Assembly: GCF_026625865.1 (NCBI RefSeq)
Contig: NZ_CP113067.1
Coordinates: 372,001-436,000 of the forward strand
Reading direction: 5' to 3'
Length of the DNA stretch: 64,000 nucleotides
Source: Microbacterium sp. SL75
GTDB lineage: Bacteria > Actinomycetota > Actinomycetes > Actinomycetales > Microbacteriaceae
Position 1 is the first letter of the stretch, and each line of letters opens with the position of its first letter. This document shows positions 25,844-33,910 of the stretch, piece after piece. Below the pieces are notes generated by a model. It ran no database searches. It was not told where the DNA came from and saw nothing but the letters and a program-made list of their open reading frames with translations. A program made the position numbers and the translations under genes.

Positions 25844-26938
25844 ATGACCGCCCGTATCCTCTCGATCGGCACGGCCCTGCCCGACACTCGTGTCGACCAG
25901 TCGACCCTGCGTGACCTGTTCGCCGCACAGCCCGGTTTCGACCGCAAGGCCCAGCGGCTCGTGGGGGCCGCCTTCGATGCCGCGGCCATCGACACCCGGC
26001 ACGTGGTCCTTCCCCAACTCGCGGGCGGGCAGGGCGACGCACTCGAGGTCCGCGACGGCGACACACTCCTCATGCCCCCGACCGGCGCGCGCAACGACGA
26101 GTATCGTCGCACCGCTCCACCGCTGTTCGCCGAGGCCTCTCGCGCCGCCATCGCAGGTTCGGGACGGACCGCGGATGCCATCTCCCACGTCGTGACCGTC
26201 TCGTGCACCGGCATGTTCGCACCCGGCCCCGACTACCACCTGGTGCGCGATCTCGGGCTCTCTCCCACGGTCGAGCGCTACCACCTCGGCTTCATCGGGT
26301 GCGCGGCGGCCATCCCTGCCCTGCGGCTGGCCGCCCGCATCGTCGGCGACGATCCCGCCGCGGTCGTGCTCGTCGCGTGCACCGAGCTGTGTTCCCTGCA
26401 TTGGCAGACCTCGTCCCACCCCGACCAGATCGTCGCAGCCTCGGTGTTCGCCGACGGAGCGGGAGCGGCGGTCGTGGCATCCGCAGATTCCGACCACGAG
26501 GGCCTCGACCTCGAGGGCTTCGCCACGCACCTCATAGACCAGGGCGAGAAAGACATGGCCTGGACGGTGGGCGACTCCGGGTTCGAGATGACCCTCACCC
26601 CCGAGGTGCCCCGCATCATCGGTCGCGAGATCTCCGCGATCGCCGCGAATGTGATCGGCGACCTCGACGACATCGACGCGTGGGCGGTGCACCCCGGAGG
26701 GCGGAGCATCCTCGACCGCGTCGAGAGTGCGCTCTCCCTCGATGCTGCGGCCCTCGCCCCCTCGCGAGAGGTGCTGCGCCAGCACGGAAACATGTCGAGC
26801 GCCACGCTGCTGTTCATCCTCCGCGACCTGCTCGCCGACGCCTCCCGCGGCGACGGAGACCGCGTGGCCGCCCTCGCCTTCGGCCCCGGCCTCACGGTGG
26901 AGGCGGCGCGTCTGACGCTGCGCCGTCCGGCCACGTGA
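25844..26938 (+). CDS. type III polyketide synthase
   Basis: 364 residues, homodimeric thiolase-fold enzyme condensing an acyl starter with malonyl-CoA units. The catalytic triad is complete: Cys153 in GFIGCAAAIPAL, His283 in WAVHPGG, Asn316 in HGNMSS. A second conserved segment is VSCTGMFAPG near 119-128. Starter and product cannot be read from sequence. It heads a tight operon (GTGA overlap to the methyltransferase, then 8-nt overlap to a FAD hydroxylase). A TACAGT -10 box ends 5 nt before the ATG, so the transcript is probably leaderless. Confidence 0.95.
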   Translation: MTARILSIGTALPDTRVDQSTLRDLFAAQPGFDRKAQRLVGAAFDAAAIDTRHVVLPQLAGGQGDALEVRDGDTLLMPPTGARNDEYRRTAPPLFAEASRAAIAGSGRTADAISHVVTVSCTGMFAPGPDYHLVRDLGLSPTVERYHLGFIGCAAAIPALRLAARIVGDDPAAVVLVACTELCSLHWQTSSHPDQIVAASVFADGAGAAVVASADSDHEGLDLEGFATHLIDQGEKDMAWTVGDSGFEMTLTPEVPRIIGREISAIAANVIGDLDDIDAWAVHPGGRSILDRVESALSLDAAALAPSREVLRQHGNMSSATLLFILRDLLADASRGDGDRVAALAFGPGLTVEAARLTLRRPAT

Positions 26939-27639
26939 CCGGCTTGGCGCGGCGCGACACCGCGCTGACCGAGCTCATGGACGACCCCGACTGCGACCCG
27001 CAGGCGCTGGCTGCGACCTACCGTCGCTTCGATCTCGTGAACCGCATGGTCTCGGCCTGGGGGCACGTCTACCGATCCCGCGTCCGGCCCGAGCTGCGCG
27101 CCCTCGGCCGCCCCGCGCGCGTGCTCGACCTGGGGTGCGGCGGAGGGGACGTCCTGGTGAGGTTGGCGGGTCTGGCCGCGCGTGACGGCTTCGAGCTCGA
27201 GTGCGTGGGCGCCGACCCCGACCCGCGCGCGATCGCCGCCGCCCGCGATCGCGCGCGGCCGGGGGTGCGGTTCGTCGCACAGGACTCGCGGGCCCTGCTC
27301 GCGGCCGGGGAGAGGTTCGACATCGTCGTGTCGAACCACGTTCTGCACCACCTGGACGCTGCGGCACTCCGAGGCTTCACCGACGACTCCCTCGCCCTGT
27401 CGAGGGGCAGCGTCCTGCACGCCGACATCGCACGCGGACGACTGGCCTACGGACTGTACGCGGTCGGTATCGCACCGCTGTCGGCGGGCACGTTCCTTCG
27501 CGTCGACGGCCTCCGCTCGATCCGTCGCAGCTACCGGGCTCCCGAGCTCGCCGCGGCGCTCGGAGGACCGTGGCGCGTGGAGACACCCGCGCCCTTCCGC
27601 GTCCTCGCCGTCGCCCGCGGGCAGGCCTCCCGTGCGTGA
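26935..27639 (+). CDS. class I SAM-dependent methyltransferase
   Basis: 234 residues. The SAM-binding motif I is VLDLGCGGGD at about 63-72, acidic motif II is in GADPD, and SNHVLHHLD is a typical motif-IV region. GTG start overlapping the polyketide synthase stop (GTGA) fixes the frame. In the equivalent position of the Streptomyces griseus srsABC operon the enzyme methylates the alkylresorcinol ring; the same role is likely here (inference from context). Confidence 0.92.
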   Translation: MTGLARRDTALTELMDDPDCDPQALAATYRRFDLVNRMVSAWGHVYRSRVRPELRALGRPARVLDLGCGGGDVLVRLAGLAARDGFELECVGADPDPRAIAAARDRARPGVRFVAQDSRALLAAGERFDIVVSNHVLHHLDAAALRGFTDDSLALSRGSVLHADIARGRLAYGLYAVGIAPLSAGTFLRVDGLRSIRRSYRAPELAAALGGPWRVETPAPFRVLAVARGQASRA

Positions 27640-28750
27640 GGTCCTCGTCGTCGGAGCGGGCCCCGTCGGTCTCGCCCTCGCCGCGGACCTCCGCGTCCGC
27701 GGCGTCGACGTCGATGTCGTCGAGCGGCGGACGGCGATCGGCGGCGGCACCCGCGCCATCGGCGTCCATTCCCCCGTCCTGGCCCACCTCGAGGCTTCGG
27801 GCGCGACCGACGAGCTTCTCTCGCGCGCCGTCCGCATCGAGCGCGGCGAGGCGCGCGCCGACGGCACGGTGCTGGCCGAGATCCGCTTCGACCGGATCCG
27901 CGCCCGTCACCCGTACGTCGCCGCCCTCCCGCAGGTCGACACCACCGAGATCCTCACCCGGCTCGCCCCTCCCGTCCGACGCGGGATCACCGTCACGGCG
28001 GTCTCCGACGACGGCTCGTCGGTGCGTGTGCAGACGACCGGGCAGCGCGGCGACGAAGAGGTCCGGGCCCGGGTGGTCGTGGTCGCGTCCGGCTGGGCGG
28101 GCCGCGAGCTCGTCTACCGCCCCGGCGCCGTCCGCACGCACGAGTACCCCGACCGCTACGCGATGGCGGACGTCGTCGCCCCGGGCGGGCCCGTCGCCCG
28201 CGTGCACCTCGAACGCGCCGGCGTGCTCGAGTCCTTCCCCCTCCCGAGCGGTCGGCGCCGCCTCGTGGCCTGGGCCGGAACGGAGGACATCCCGGATGCC
28301 GCGGCCTTCCTGCGCCGCGCCGTCGCCGAGCGCGCCGGTCTCGATGTCGACATCCCGCAAGCGACGATGTTCCGCGTCCGCCGCGCCGTGGCCCCCGCGC
28401 TGCGGCGCGGACGGGTGTTCGTCGTCGGTGACGCAGCCCACGAGGTCAGCCCCATCGGGGGCCAGGGGATGAACCTCGGGCTGCTGGACGCGCTGACCCT
28501 CTCGCCCCTGCTGTCGCAATGGCTGCGGACGGGATCAGCGGACGACCTGGCTCGGTGGGAACGCGACCGTCTCGCCTCGGCCCGGCACGCCGCCCGACTC
28601 GCGACGCTGAACACCTTCCTCGGGCGGGCACGGGGGCCCGCAGCCCACGCGGCGAAGACCGCGACGCTGCGCACGGTCCTGCGGGGACCGGGCGGCGCCG
28701 CCTTCGCGCACGCCTACGCGATGCGATTCGATCGGGCCGCGACCGCCTAG
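27632..28750 (+). CDS. FAD-dependent monooxygenase (aromatic hydroxylase type)
   Basis: 372 residues. Rossmann FAD motif VVGAGPVGLALA at 6-17, and the second FAD motif GDAAHEVSPIGGQGMNLG near residue 266, both characteristic of PHBH-fold hydroxylases. The GTG start lies inside the methyltransferase gene. Expected to hydroxylate the phenolic product of the polyketide synthase, allowing further oxidation to a quinone (inference). Convergent with the UbiA gene; a short hairpin separates them. Confidence 0.92.
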   Translation: MREVLVVGAGPVGLALAADLRVRGVDVDVVERRTAIGGGTRAIGVHSPVLAHLEASGATDELLSRAVRIERGEARADGTVLAEIRFDRIRARHPYVAALPQVDTTEILTRLAPPVRRGITVTAVSDDGSSVRVQTTGQRGDEEVRARVVVVASGWAGRELVYRPGAVRTHEYPDRYAMADVVAPGGPVARVHLERAGVLESFPLPSGRRRLVAWAGTEDIPDAAAFLRRAVAERAGLDVDIPQATMFRVRRAVAPALRRGRVFVVGDAAHEVSPIGGQGMNLGLLDALTLSPLLSQWLRTGSADDLARWERDRLASARHAARLATLNTFLGRARGPAAHAAKTATLRTVLRGPGGAAFAHAYAMRFDRAATA

Positions 28751-28777
28751 CTCAGCACGTCGTGCGGCCGCCGCCGT

Positions 28778-28794
28778 GGGGTCGGTACGGCCCC
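28778..28794. terminator. short GC hairpin between convergent genes
   Basis: GGGGTCG and CGGCCCC flank a three-base loop (one G-T pair) in the 78-nt gap between the hydroxylase and UbiA genes. No U-tract. Confidence 0.4.
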
Positions 28795-28828
28795 GTGTCG
28801 GAAGAGCACGCCCGCACGGACGAGATCG

Positions 28829-29656
28829 TCACGAGACGACGAGCTGAGCCGCCAGCAACAGCGCCGCCAGCATCGTCAGCTGGAACACCGCCCGCCCGGG
28901 CGATCTCACGTACACGAGCACGACGACGCCGACGGCGACCGCCGTGACCGCGGCGAAGAAGACCACGCCGGTGACCGTGGCATCCGTTCCGACCAAGACG
29001 GCGACCGCTCCGGCCACGATCCCCAGCGCCGCGATCGCCACGGACGCCCGGGCACCCAGACGGTGCGGCAGGCCCCGTACTCCCGTGCGCCTGTCGTCGT
29101 CGAGGTCCCGCACGACGTTCGTGAGGTGGACGGCCGCTCCCAGGGCCGCCCCCGCGAGAGACGCCCACCACGCGGCGAGCGCGGGCGGCGAGAGCGACAG
29201 CGTCGCGAACGAGGGGAACAGCCCGAAGCTCAGCACGAACGGCACGATCGAGAACGGCGTCGATTTGAGGCCCGCGTTGTACGCCCAGGCGGAGGCGAGC
29301 GCCAGGGCGTGGGCGGCTACCAGAGCCGGTCCGAGCGGGAGCGACAGCGCGACGGCGAGGACCGCGGATGCCACGGCCACCGCGAGCGCGCGCTCCGGGG
29401 TGATCGCTCCCCCGGCGATGGGCTTGTCGGTCCGACCGACAGCCGCGTCGCGCGCGCCGTCGATCGCGTCGTTCGAGAGCCCGACCGAGACCTGACCGGC
29501 GAAGACGGCGACGACCAGCACGGCCAGGCGCCACGGCTCGACGCCCGCCGCGATGCCGAGGGCGAGCGAGAGGAGGGTGACCACGAGGGTCGGGCCCGGG
29601 TGGGTGGCGCCCCAGAACGCGCGCACGAGGGGCGGCCCTGCCGCGGCATCCGTCAC
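28829..29656 (-). CDS. UbiA family prenyltransferase
   Basis: 275 residues with about eight to nine membrane helices. First Asp-rich motif SNDAIDGARD at 61-70 with the following DKPIAGG; second motif NVVRDLDDDRRTG near 180. Both bind the magnesium-diphosphate of a prenyl donor. It reads toward the type III PKS operon, and a phenolic or quinonoid acceptor made there is plausible (inference). GTG 29656 is preceded by TAGCGT at 6 nt, so the mRNA is probably leaderless. Confidence 0.92.
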   Translation of the reverse strand: MTDAAAGPPLVRAFWGATHPGPTLVVTLLSLALGIAAGVEPWRLAVLVVAVFAGQVSVGLSNDAIDGARDAAVGRTDKPIAGGAITPERALAVAVASAVLAVALSLPLGPALVAAHALALASAWAYNAGLKSTPFSIVPFVLSFGLFPSFATLSLSPPALAAWWASLAGAALGAAVHLTNVVRDLDDDRRTGVRGLPHRLGARASVAIAALGIVAGAVAVLVGTDATVTGVVFFAAVTAVAVGVVVLVYVRSPGRAVFQLTMLAALLLAAQLVVS

Positions 29657-29699
29657 CCTCCGACGCTACCGCGCTCACGACCCGACGCCCCCGCAGCAC

Positions 29700-29734
29700 G
29701 ATGCCCCGGACGCCGCGAACGGGCCCGGGGCATC
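29700..29734 (-). terminator. terminator-like hairpin
   Basis: Perfect 10-bp stem GATGCCCCGG/CCGGGGCATC with a 15-nt loop directly after the stop of the acidic protein gene and before UbiA. Confidence 0.65.
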
Positions 29735-29743
29735 GAAGGCGTG

Positions 29744-30103
29744 TCAGAGGTCTTCGGGGGCGAGGTCGCCCTGGCCCTCTTCGCCGAGCTCGACGACGCC
29801 GGGATCCTCCCCCTGCGAGTCGGTGCCGGTCGAGTCGGGGTGAATGTCCTCGAGCGGGATATCGCTGTCGTCGGCCGGGATCTCGGCCGGGTCGGCGCCC
29901 GTCGCGGTGGCGGGGTTGATGTCGGCGGGGTCCGCACCCTCGTCGAGCGCGGTCGTCGCGTCCCACTCCGCCTGGGCGGGGTCGAGCGCGGGGTCGGGCT
30001 CGATGGAGGTGTCGCCGTCGCGGAGGGGCTGCACGCCCGCGATGCCCGCGTCGGCGGCCGGGGTCGTGGCGTCGGGGGTCGGGTCGATCGAAGCGTCGCT
30101 CAT
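29744..30103 (-). CDS. acidic low-complexity protein, 119 aa
   Basis: Very rich in Asp, Glu, Ala, Pro and Thr, almost no aromatic or basic residues, no cysteine: expected to be intrinsically disordered and strongly negative. Short imperfect repeats of the type DPAEI/DPADI and DSDIPLED are visible. AAAGGA precedes the ATG. Proteins of this composition are common in Microbacteriaceae but lack an assigned role; its location among stress-type genes suggests a desiccation or osmotic function, which is speculation. Confidence 0.8.
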   Translation of the reverse strand: MSDASIDPTPDATTPAADAGIAGVQPLRDGDTSIEPDPALDPAQAEWDATTALDEGADPADINPATATGADPAEIPADDSDIPLEDIHPDSTGTDSQGEDPGVVELGEEGQGDLAPEDL

Positions 30104-30300
30104 GGGGGTCCTTTCGTGGGGCGCACGTCACCGCCGACATCGGCGGTCCCCTCATCCAACGGGGCTCCTCGCCTCGAGCCCCGCCCCTTGACACGCACGC
30201 CCCCGCCTTCGTACGGCCACCGGGGACGGAGTCCCTCGTCGGCGCCGCGACCACCGGGGTCGAACCGCGCGCCCGACGAGTCGACCGCGCACGCGGCGGT

Positions 30301-30339
30301 GTCAAGGCGCTGGCCGGGGGACGCGCGAGGCCGCACCGT
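30301..30339 (+). promoter_or_regulatory. two-part upstream signature (weaker copy)
   Basis: GTCAAG at 30301 and GCACCGT at 30333, the same 32-nt offset as at 33302, 39118, 43871 and on the minus strand at 43814. The second box matches CTARCGT at only four of seven positions. It lies 22 nt before the SQR-like gene. Confidence 0.4.
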
Positions 30340-30361
30340 GAGGGAGACGAGAGGATCCCCC

Positions 30362-31555
30362 ATGACCGAATCCCCGCGCATCGTCGTGATCGGCGGCGGA
30401 AACGCCGGCCTGTCCGTCGCCGGGCGCCTGCACCGCGCACGCCTCGGCGACATCACCGTGATCGAACCGCGCACGACCCACGTCTTCGCCCCCCTCCAGT
30501 CGCACATCGCGGGTGGCGCCGCTCGGGCGTCCGAGGCCGCTCGGACGCAGGCCGAGGTGATCCCTCCGGGTGTGCGGTGGCTGCGCGACGAAGCCTTCAC
30601 GGTGGATGCCGATGCCCGACGCGTGCATCTCGTCTCGGGCGGGCGCATCGATTACGACCAGCTCGTGGTCTGCGCCGGAATGCGCATGGCGTGGGAGCAG
30701 ATCCCCGGTCTCCCCGAGGCGATGGCCGCCCCCACCGGCATCTCGAACTACGACTTCGAACTCGCCGCGAAGGCGTCACCCGTGCTGCGCGACCTCCGCT
30801 CGGGCACGGTGGTCTTCACCCAGCCGCCGGAGCCCGCCTCGTGCGGAGCCGCGGCCCAGAAGCCGATGTACCTCGCGTGCGACTGGTGGCGGGCGATCGG
30901 GGTGCGCGAGGACCTCCGCGTCGTGTTCGTGTGCCCGGACCCCGTGCCCTTCGGCATTCCCGCCATCGACGCCGAACTGCGCCGCAAGCTCGACGAGTAC
31001 GGCATCGAGGTGCATTACAGCCGGGACGTCCGACGGGTGGATGCCAACTCCCGCACGCTCGTGATCGGTCGCGGCGACGCCGAGGAGACGTTGGCCTACG
31101 ACGTGCTGCACGCCGTCCCCCCGCAGCGGGCGCCGGAGTGGATCGCCGGCAGCGGGCTCTCGGCATCCGATGATCCGTACGGCTTCGTCGACGTCGATCC
31201 CGAGACCTTCCAGCACACCCGCCACCCGGAGATCTGGGCCGTGGGAGATGCCGCCACCGTCGCGACGCGACGGTCGGGAGGGGCGATTCGTCCGCAAGCG
31301 AAAGCGCTGGTGAAGAACATGAAGGCCGCGCTGGCCGGGCGGACGCCGTCCGCGAAGTACAACGGCTACAGCGTCGTTCCGTTCACCGTCTCGCGCGGCA
31401 CGGTCGTGTTCGCCGAGTTCGACCGGATGGGCCGGCTGCAGCCGACGGTGCCGTTCTGGCGCTCGCTGTATCGCGAGCGCCGCATGTCGTGGATGGCCGA
31501 CCGCCGGATCCTGCCGTGGGTGTACTGGCACCTGATCTTGCGCGGACGGGGATGA
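30362..31555 (+). CDS. SQR-like FAD/NAD(P)-binding oxidoreductase
   Basis: 397 residues. FAD motif VVIGGGNAGLSVAG at 8-21; the segment ASCGAAAQKPMYLACDWW near 160-176 matches the sulfide:quinone oxidoreductase signature around the first redox Cys (Cys161). The second FAD contact is IWAVGDAATV near 300. A second conserved Cys near the C-terminus is not seen, so persulfide chemistry by the usual disulfide is doubtful. A C-terminal amphipathic stretch (WYWHLILRGRG-like) could touch the membrane. AGAGGA precedes the ATG. Could serve sulfide detoxification or a related quinone-linked reaction. Confidence 0.82.
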   Translation: MTESPRIVVIGGGNAGLSVAGRLHRARLGDITVIEPRTTHVFAPLQSHIAGGAARASEAARTQAEVIPPGVRWLRDEAFTVDADARRVHLVSGGRIDYDQLVVCAGMRMAWEQIPGLPEAMAAPTGISNYDFELAAKASPVLRDLRSGTVVFTQPPEPASCGAAAQKPMYLACDWWRAIGVREDLRVVFVCPDPVPFGIPAIDAELRRKLDEYGIEVHYSRDVRRVDANSRTLVIGRGDAEETLAYDVLHAVPPQRAPEWIAGSGLSASDDPYGFVDVDPETFQHTRHPEIWAVGDAATVATRRSGGAIRPQAKALVKNMKAALAGRTPSAKYNGYSVVPFTVSRGTVVFAEFDRMGRLQPTVPFWRSLYRERRMSWMADRRILPWVYWHLILRGRG

Positions 31556-31731
31556 TGCGGGCGCGCGCCCTCCCCGTCGGGATCCGCGAGCCGCAAGAGC
31601 GGGCGGATGACGCGACGACCTCTCGCCCACGCGTATAGGGCACGAAGGCTCATCCCTCAACCCCGGGGGCGGGTCGGCGGCATCGGTCGAAGCTGGGGGA
31701 AGCCCCGGAAACCACACGAAAAGAGGACAGC

Positions 31732-32184
31732 ATGGCACAGGTCATCGAAACCATCGACGTCAACGTTCCCGTCCGCGTCGCGTACAACCAGTGGACGCAG
31801 TTCGAGGAGTTCCCGCACTTCATGAGCTTCGTGGAGTCCATCACGCAGAAGAGCGACACCCTCACGCACTGGAAGGTCAAGATCGCCGGTGCCGAGCGCG
31901 AGTTCGACGCCGAGATCACCGAGCAGCACCCCGACGAGCGCGTCGCGTGGAACAGCGTGGGGGGCGACGAGAACCACGCCGGTGTCGTGACCTTCCACCG
32001 TCTTTCTGACGACGAGACGCGCGTCACGGTCCAGATCGACTGGGCGCCCGCCGGTGTCCTCGAGAAGCTCGGGGCCGCCTTCGGCGCCGACGACCACTCG
32101 GTCAAGAAGGACCTCGAGAACTTCAAGAAGTACATCGAGTCGCGCGGCGCCGAATCCGGAGCGTGGCGCGGCGACGTCAGCTGA
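31732..32184 (+). CDS. SRPBCC family protein (polyketide cyclase/START-like)
   Basis: 150 residues with the helix-grip fold: ETIDVNVPVRVAYNQWTQFEEFPHFM at the start, a central beta sheet, and a long C-terminal helix (VKKDLENFKKYIESR). Members bind small hydrophobic ligands in the cytoplasm; the branch with this N-terminus is often found near general stress genes. GAGGA precedes the ATG. A CTCAACCCC box lies 32 nt before CGAAGCT upstream (31656 and 31688), a partial match to the recurrent signature. A strong terminator follows. Confidence 0.88.
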   Translation: MAQVIETIDVNVPVRVAYNQWTQFEEFPHFMSFVESITQKSDTLTHWKVKIAGAEREFDAEITEQHPDERVAWNSVGGDENHAGVVTFHRLSDDETRVTVQIDWAPAGVLEKLGAAFGADDHSVKKDLENFKKYIESRGAESGAWRGDVS

Positions 32185-32199
32185 CGTCCTCCGACGACA

Positions 32200-32236
32200 G
32201 AAGCCGGGTCCGTCCGCGAGGGACGGGCCCGGCTTC
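32200..32236. terminator. bidirectional terminator
   Basis: 16-bp stem with one G-T pair (GAAGCCGGG...CCCGGCTTC) and a short GCGAG loop between the convergent SRPBCC and aldo/keto reductase genes. Confidence 0.8.
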
Positions 32237-32249
32237 TGTCATGTGCGCG

Positions 32250-33242
32250 TCACCACTGCGGGTGGATCTCCGCCCGCAGACGACGGTCGTAGACGTCGCG
32301 AACCAGGGTGTCGAAGGCACCGAGGTCGAAGCCGCCCTCGAGCAGCTCGGCTGCCTGGGCGTTGGCCGTCGCCTGTTCGACCGAGCGTGCTCCCGGGATC
32401 ACCGAGGTGACACCCTCGCGCGAGGCGATCCACGCGAGAGTCGCGGCCGGCAGCGTCACGCCCTCGGGGAGCGATGCCTTCAGCTCATCGGCCGCGGCGA
32501 CGCCCTCGTCGAAGGGAACGCCCGAGAACGTCTCGCCCTTGTCGAAGGCCTCGCCGTTGCGGTTGTACGAACGGTGGTCGTTCTCCTCGAACGTGGTGTT
32601 GCGCGTGTATCTGCCCGACAGCAGGCCGCTGGCCAGCGGCACACGCGCGAACACCGCGACGTTCTTCTCGGCCGCGAGCGGCAGCACCTCGTCGAGCGGC
32701 TTGAGGCGGAACGGATTGAAGATGATCTGCAGGTTGGTGAGGTTCGACCGCTTCAGCGCCGACAGGGCCTGATCCATCGTCTCGACCGAGGCGCCGTAGG
32801 CGGCGATCACGCCCTCCGACACGAGCTGGTCGAGAGCGTCCCACGTGGCGTCGTCGTCGATGACGGCCGACGGCGGGCAGTGCAGCTGGACGAGGTCGAG
32901 CGTCTCGGTGTCGAGCAGACGCCGCGAGCGGTCGAGCCAGCCGCGGAAGTTCTCCATGACGTAGTTCTCGGGAACCTGGTCTTCGCGGCGGCCCATCTTG
33001 GTCGCCACGGTGATGTCGTCGGACCCCCGGTCCTTCAAGAACGCGCCGATGATCTGCTCGGATCGACCGTCTCCGTAGACGTCGGCGGTGTCGAAGAGGG
33101 TGACTCCGGCCTCTGCCGAAGCCGCCAGGACGGCGCGCGCGTCGTCTTCGCTGACATCGCCCCAGTCGGCGCCGAGTTGCCAGGTACCGAGACCGATGGC
33201 CGAGACCTGACGGCCGGTTCTAGAGAGAGGGCGCTGCTGCAT
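32250..33242 (-). CDS. aldo/keto reductase
   Basis: 330 residues with the TIM-barrel AKR fold. Catalytic tetrad Asp51, Tyr56 (DTADVYGDG), Lys82 (ATKMG) and His121 (LVQLHCP) is complete, and SVIPGARSVEQATAN near 275 is the NADP(H) phosphate-binding segment. It likely reduces reactive aldehydes; the physiological substrate is unknown. It shares a 124-nt divergent region with the acidic 160-aa protein. Confidence 0.93.
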   Translation of the reverse strand: MQQRPLSRTGRQVSAIGLGTWQLGADWGDVSEDDARAVLAASAEAGVTLFDTADVYGDGRSEQIIGAFLKDRGSDDITVATKMGRREDQVPENYVMENFRGWLDRSRRLLDTETLDLVQLHCPPSAVIDDDATWDALDQLVSEGVIAAYGASVETMDQALSALKRSNLTNLQIIFNPFRLKPLDEVLPLAAEKNVAVFARVPLASGLLSGRYTRNTTFEENDHRSYNRNGEAFDKGETFSGVPFDEGVAAADELKASLPEGVTLPAATLAWIASREGVTSVIPGARSVEQATANAQAAELLEGGFDLGAFDTLVRDVYDRRLRAEIHPQW

Positions 33243-33301
33243 TGCGGTTTCCTTTCGACGCGTGATCCGAGCCTAGCCAGCCCCCTGGCATCGCGGGCCG
33301 C

Positions 33302-33340
33302 GTCAACCCCGTCCGGCCGCGACCGCGGCGCGCCTAGCGT
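33302..33340 (+). promoter_or_regulatory. two-part upstream signature: GTCAACCCC and CTAGCGT
   Basis: GTCAACCCC starts at 33302 and CTAGCGT at 33334, 32 nt apart, 26 nt before the ATG of the acidic protein. TAGCGT fits the actinobacterial TANNNT -10 element. Confidence 0.6.
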
Positions 33341-33366
33341 GGCGGAACACCCACGGAAGGAACACC

Positions 33367-33849
33367 ATGGACATCCCCGCCGACCGACTCCCCGGAGCCG
33401 ACGAAGAGAACCTCGTCCCCGAATCCGACGGCCTCGCCGCCGATGTCCCCGCGGGTGCCGCCGGTGCGGACTCCGGCGCCGTGGGCACGGCCCGTATCGA
33501 CCCCGACGACGAGGCGCGCCTCCAGGGCATCTCGAGCCAGAACGACCTTCCCGGCGTCGGCACGCGTGCCGCCGACGGCATGACCGAGCGCGGAACCGAC
33601 GAGGCCCGTCGCGAGGGTGGATCCACCTCGCGCCACACCGAGGACACCGGCCGCCCCGAGCCTCAGCCGCACGACGACACGCAAGACGGGGCGATCCGCA
33701 CTCCCGCCTCCCCGCCGCGGTCGAAGGACGGCGGCGAGCCGCATGTCGACGGCGACGACCCCATCGCGAGATTCCAGCCGGGCGTCGGACGCGACTCGGC
33801 CGCGTCGAGCAAGATCGCGCAGAGCCTGCCCCACCCCGACGACGCCTGA
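33367..33849 (+). CDS. acidic low-complexity protein, 160 aa
   Basis: Rich in Asp, Glu, Pro, Gly, Ala and Ser with few hydrophobic residues, no cysteine and no membrane helix; expected to be disordered. It is not homologous by eye to the 119-aa and 90-aa acidic proteins, but they share composition and neighbourhood. GGAAGGA lies upstream of the ATG, and a two-part promoter-like signature precedes it. Function unknown. Confidence 0.82.
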   Translation: MDIPADRLPGADEENLVPESDGLAADVPAGAAGADSGAVGTARIDPDDEARLQGISSQNDLPGVGTRAADGMTERGTDEARREGGSTSRHTEDTGRPEPQPHDDTQDGAIRTPASPPRSKDGGEPHVDGDDPIARFQPGVGRDSAASSKIAQSLPHPDDA

Positions 33850-33861
33850 CGCGCGCCTCGA

Positions 33862-33904
33862 CGATCCGCGCACCCCGTGCCTCTCGCGCGGGGTGCGCGG
33901 ATCG
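33862..33904. terminator. strong bidirectional terminator
   Basis: Perfect 16-bp stem CGATCCGCGCACCCCG with its complement and an 11-nt loop, between two convergent genes. Confidence 0.85.
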
Positions 33905-33910
33905 GTCGTC

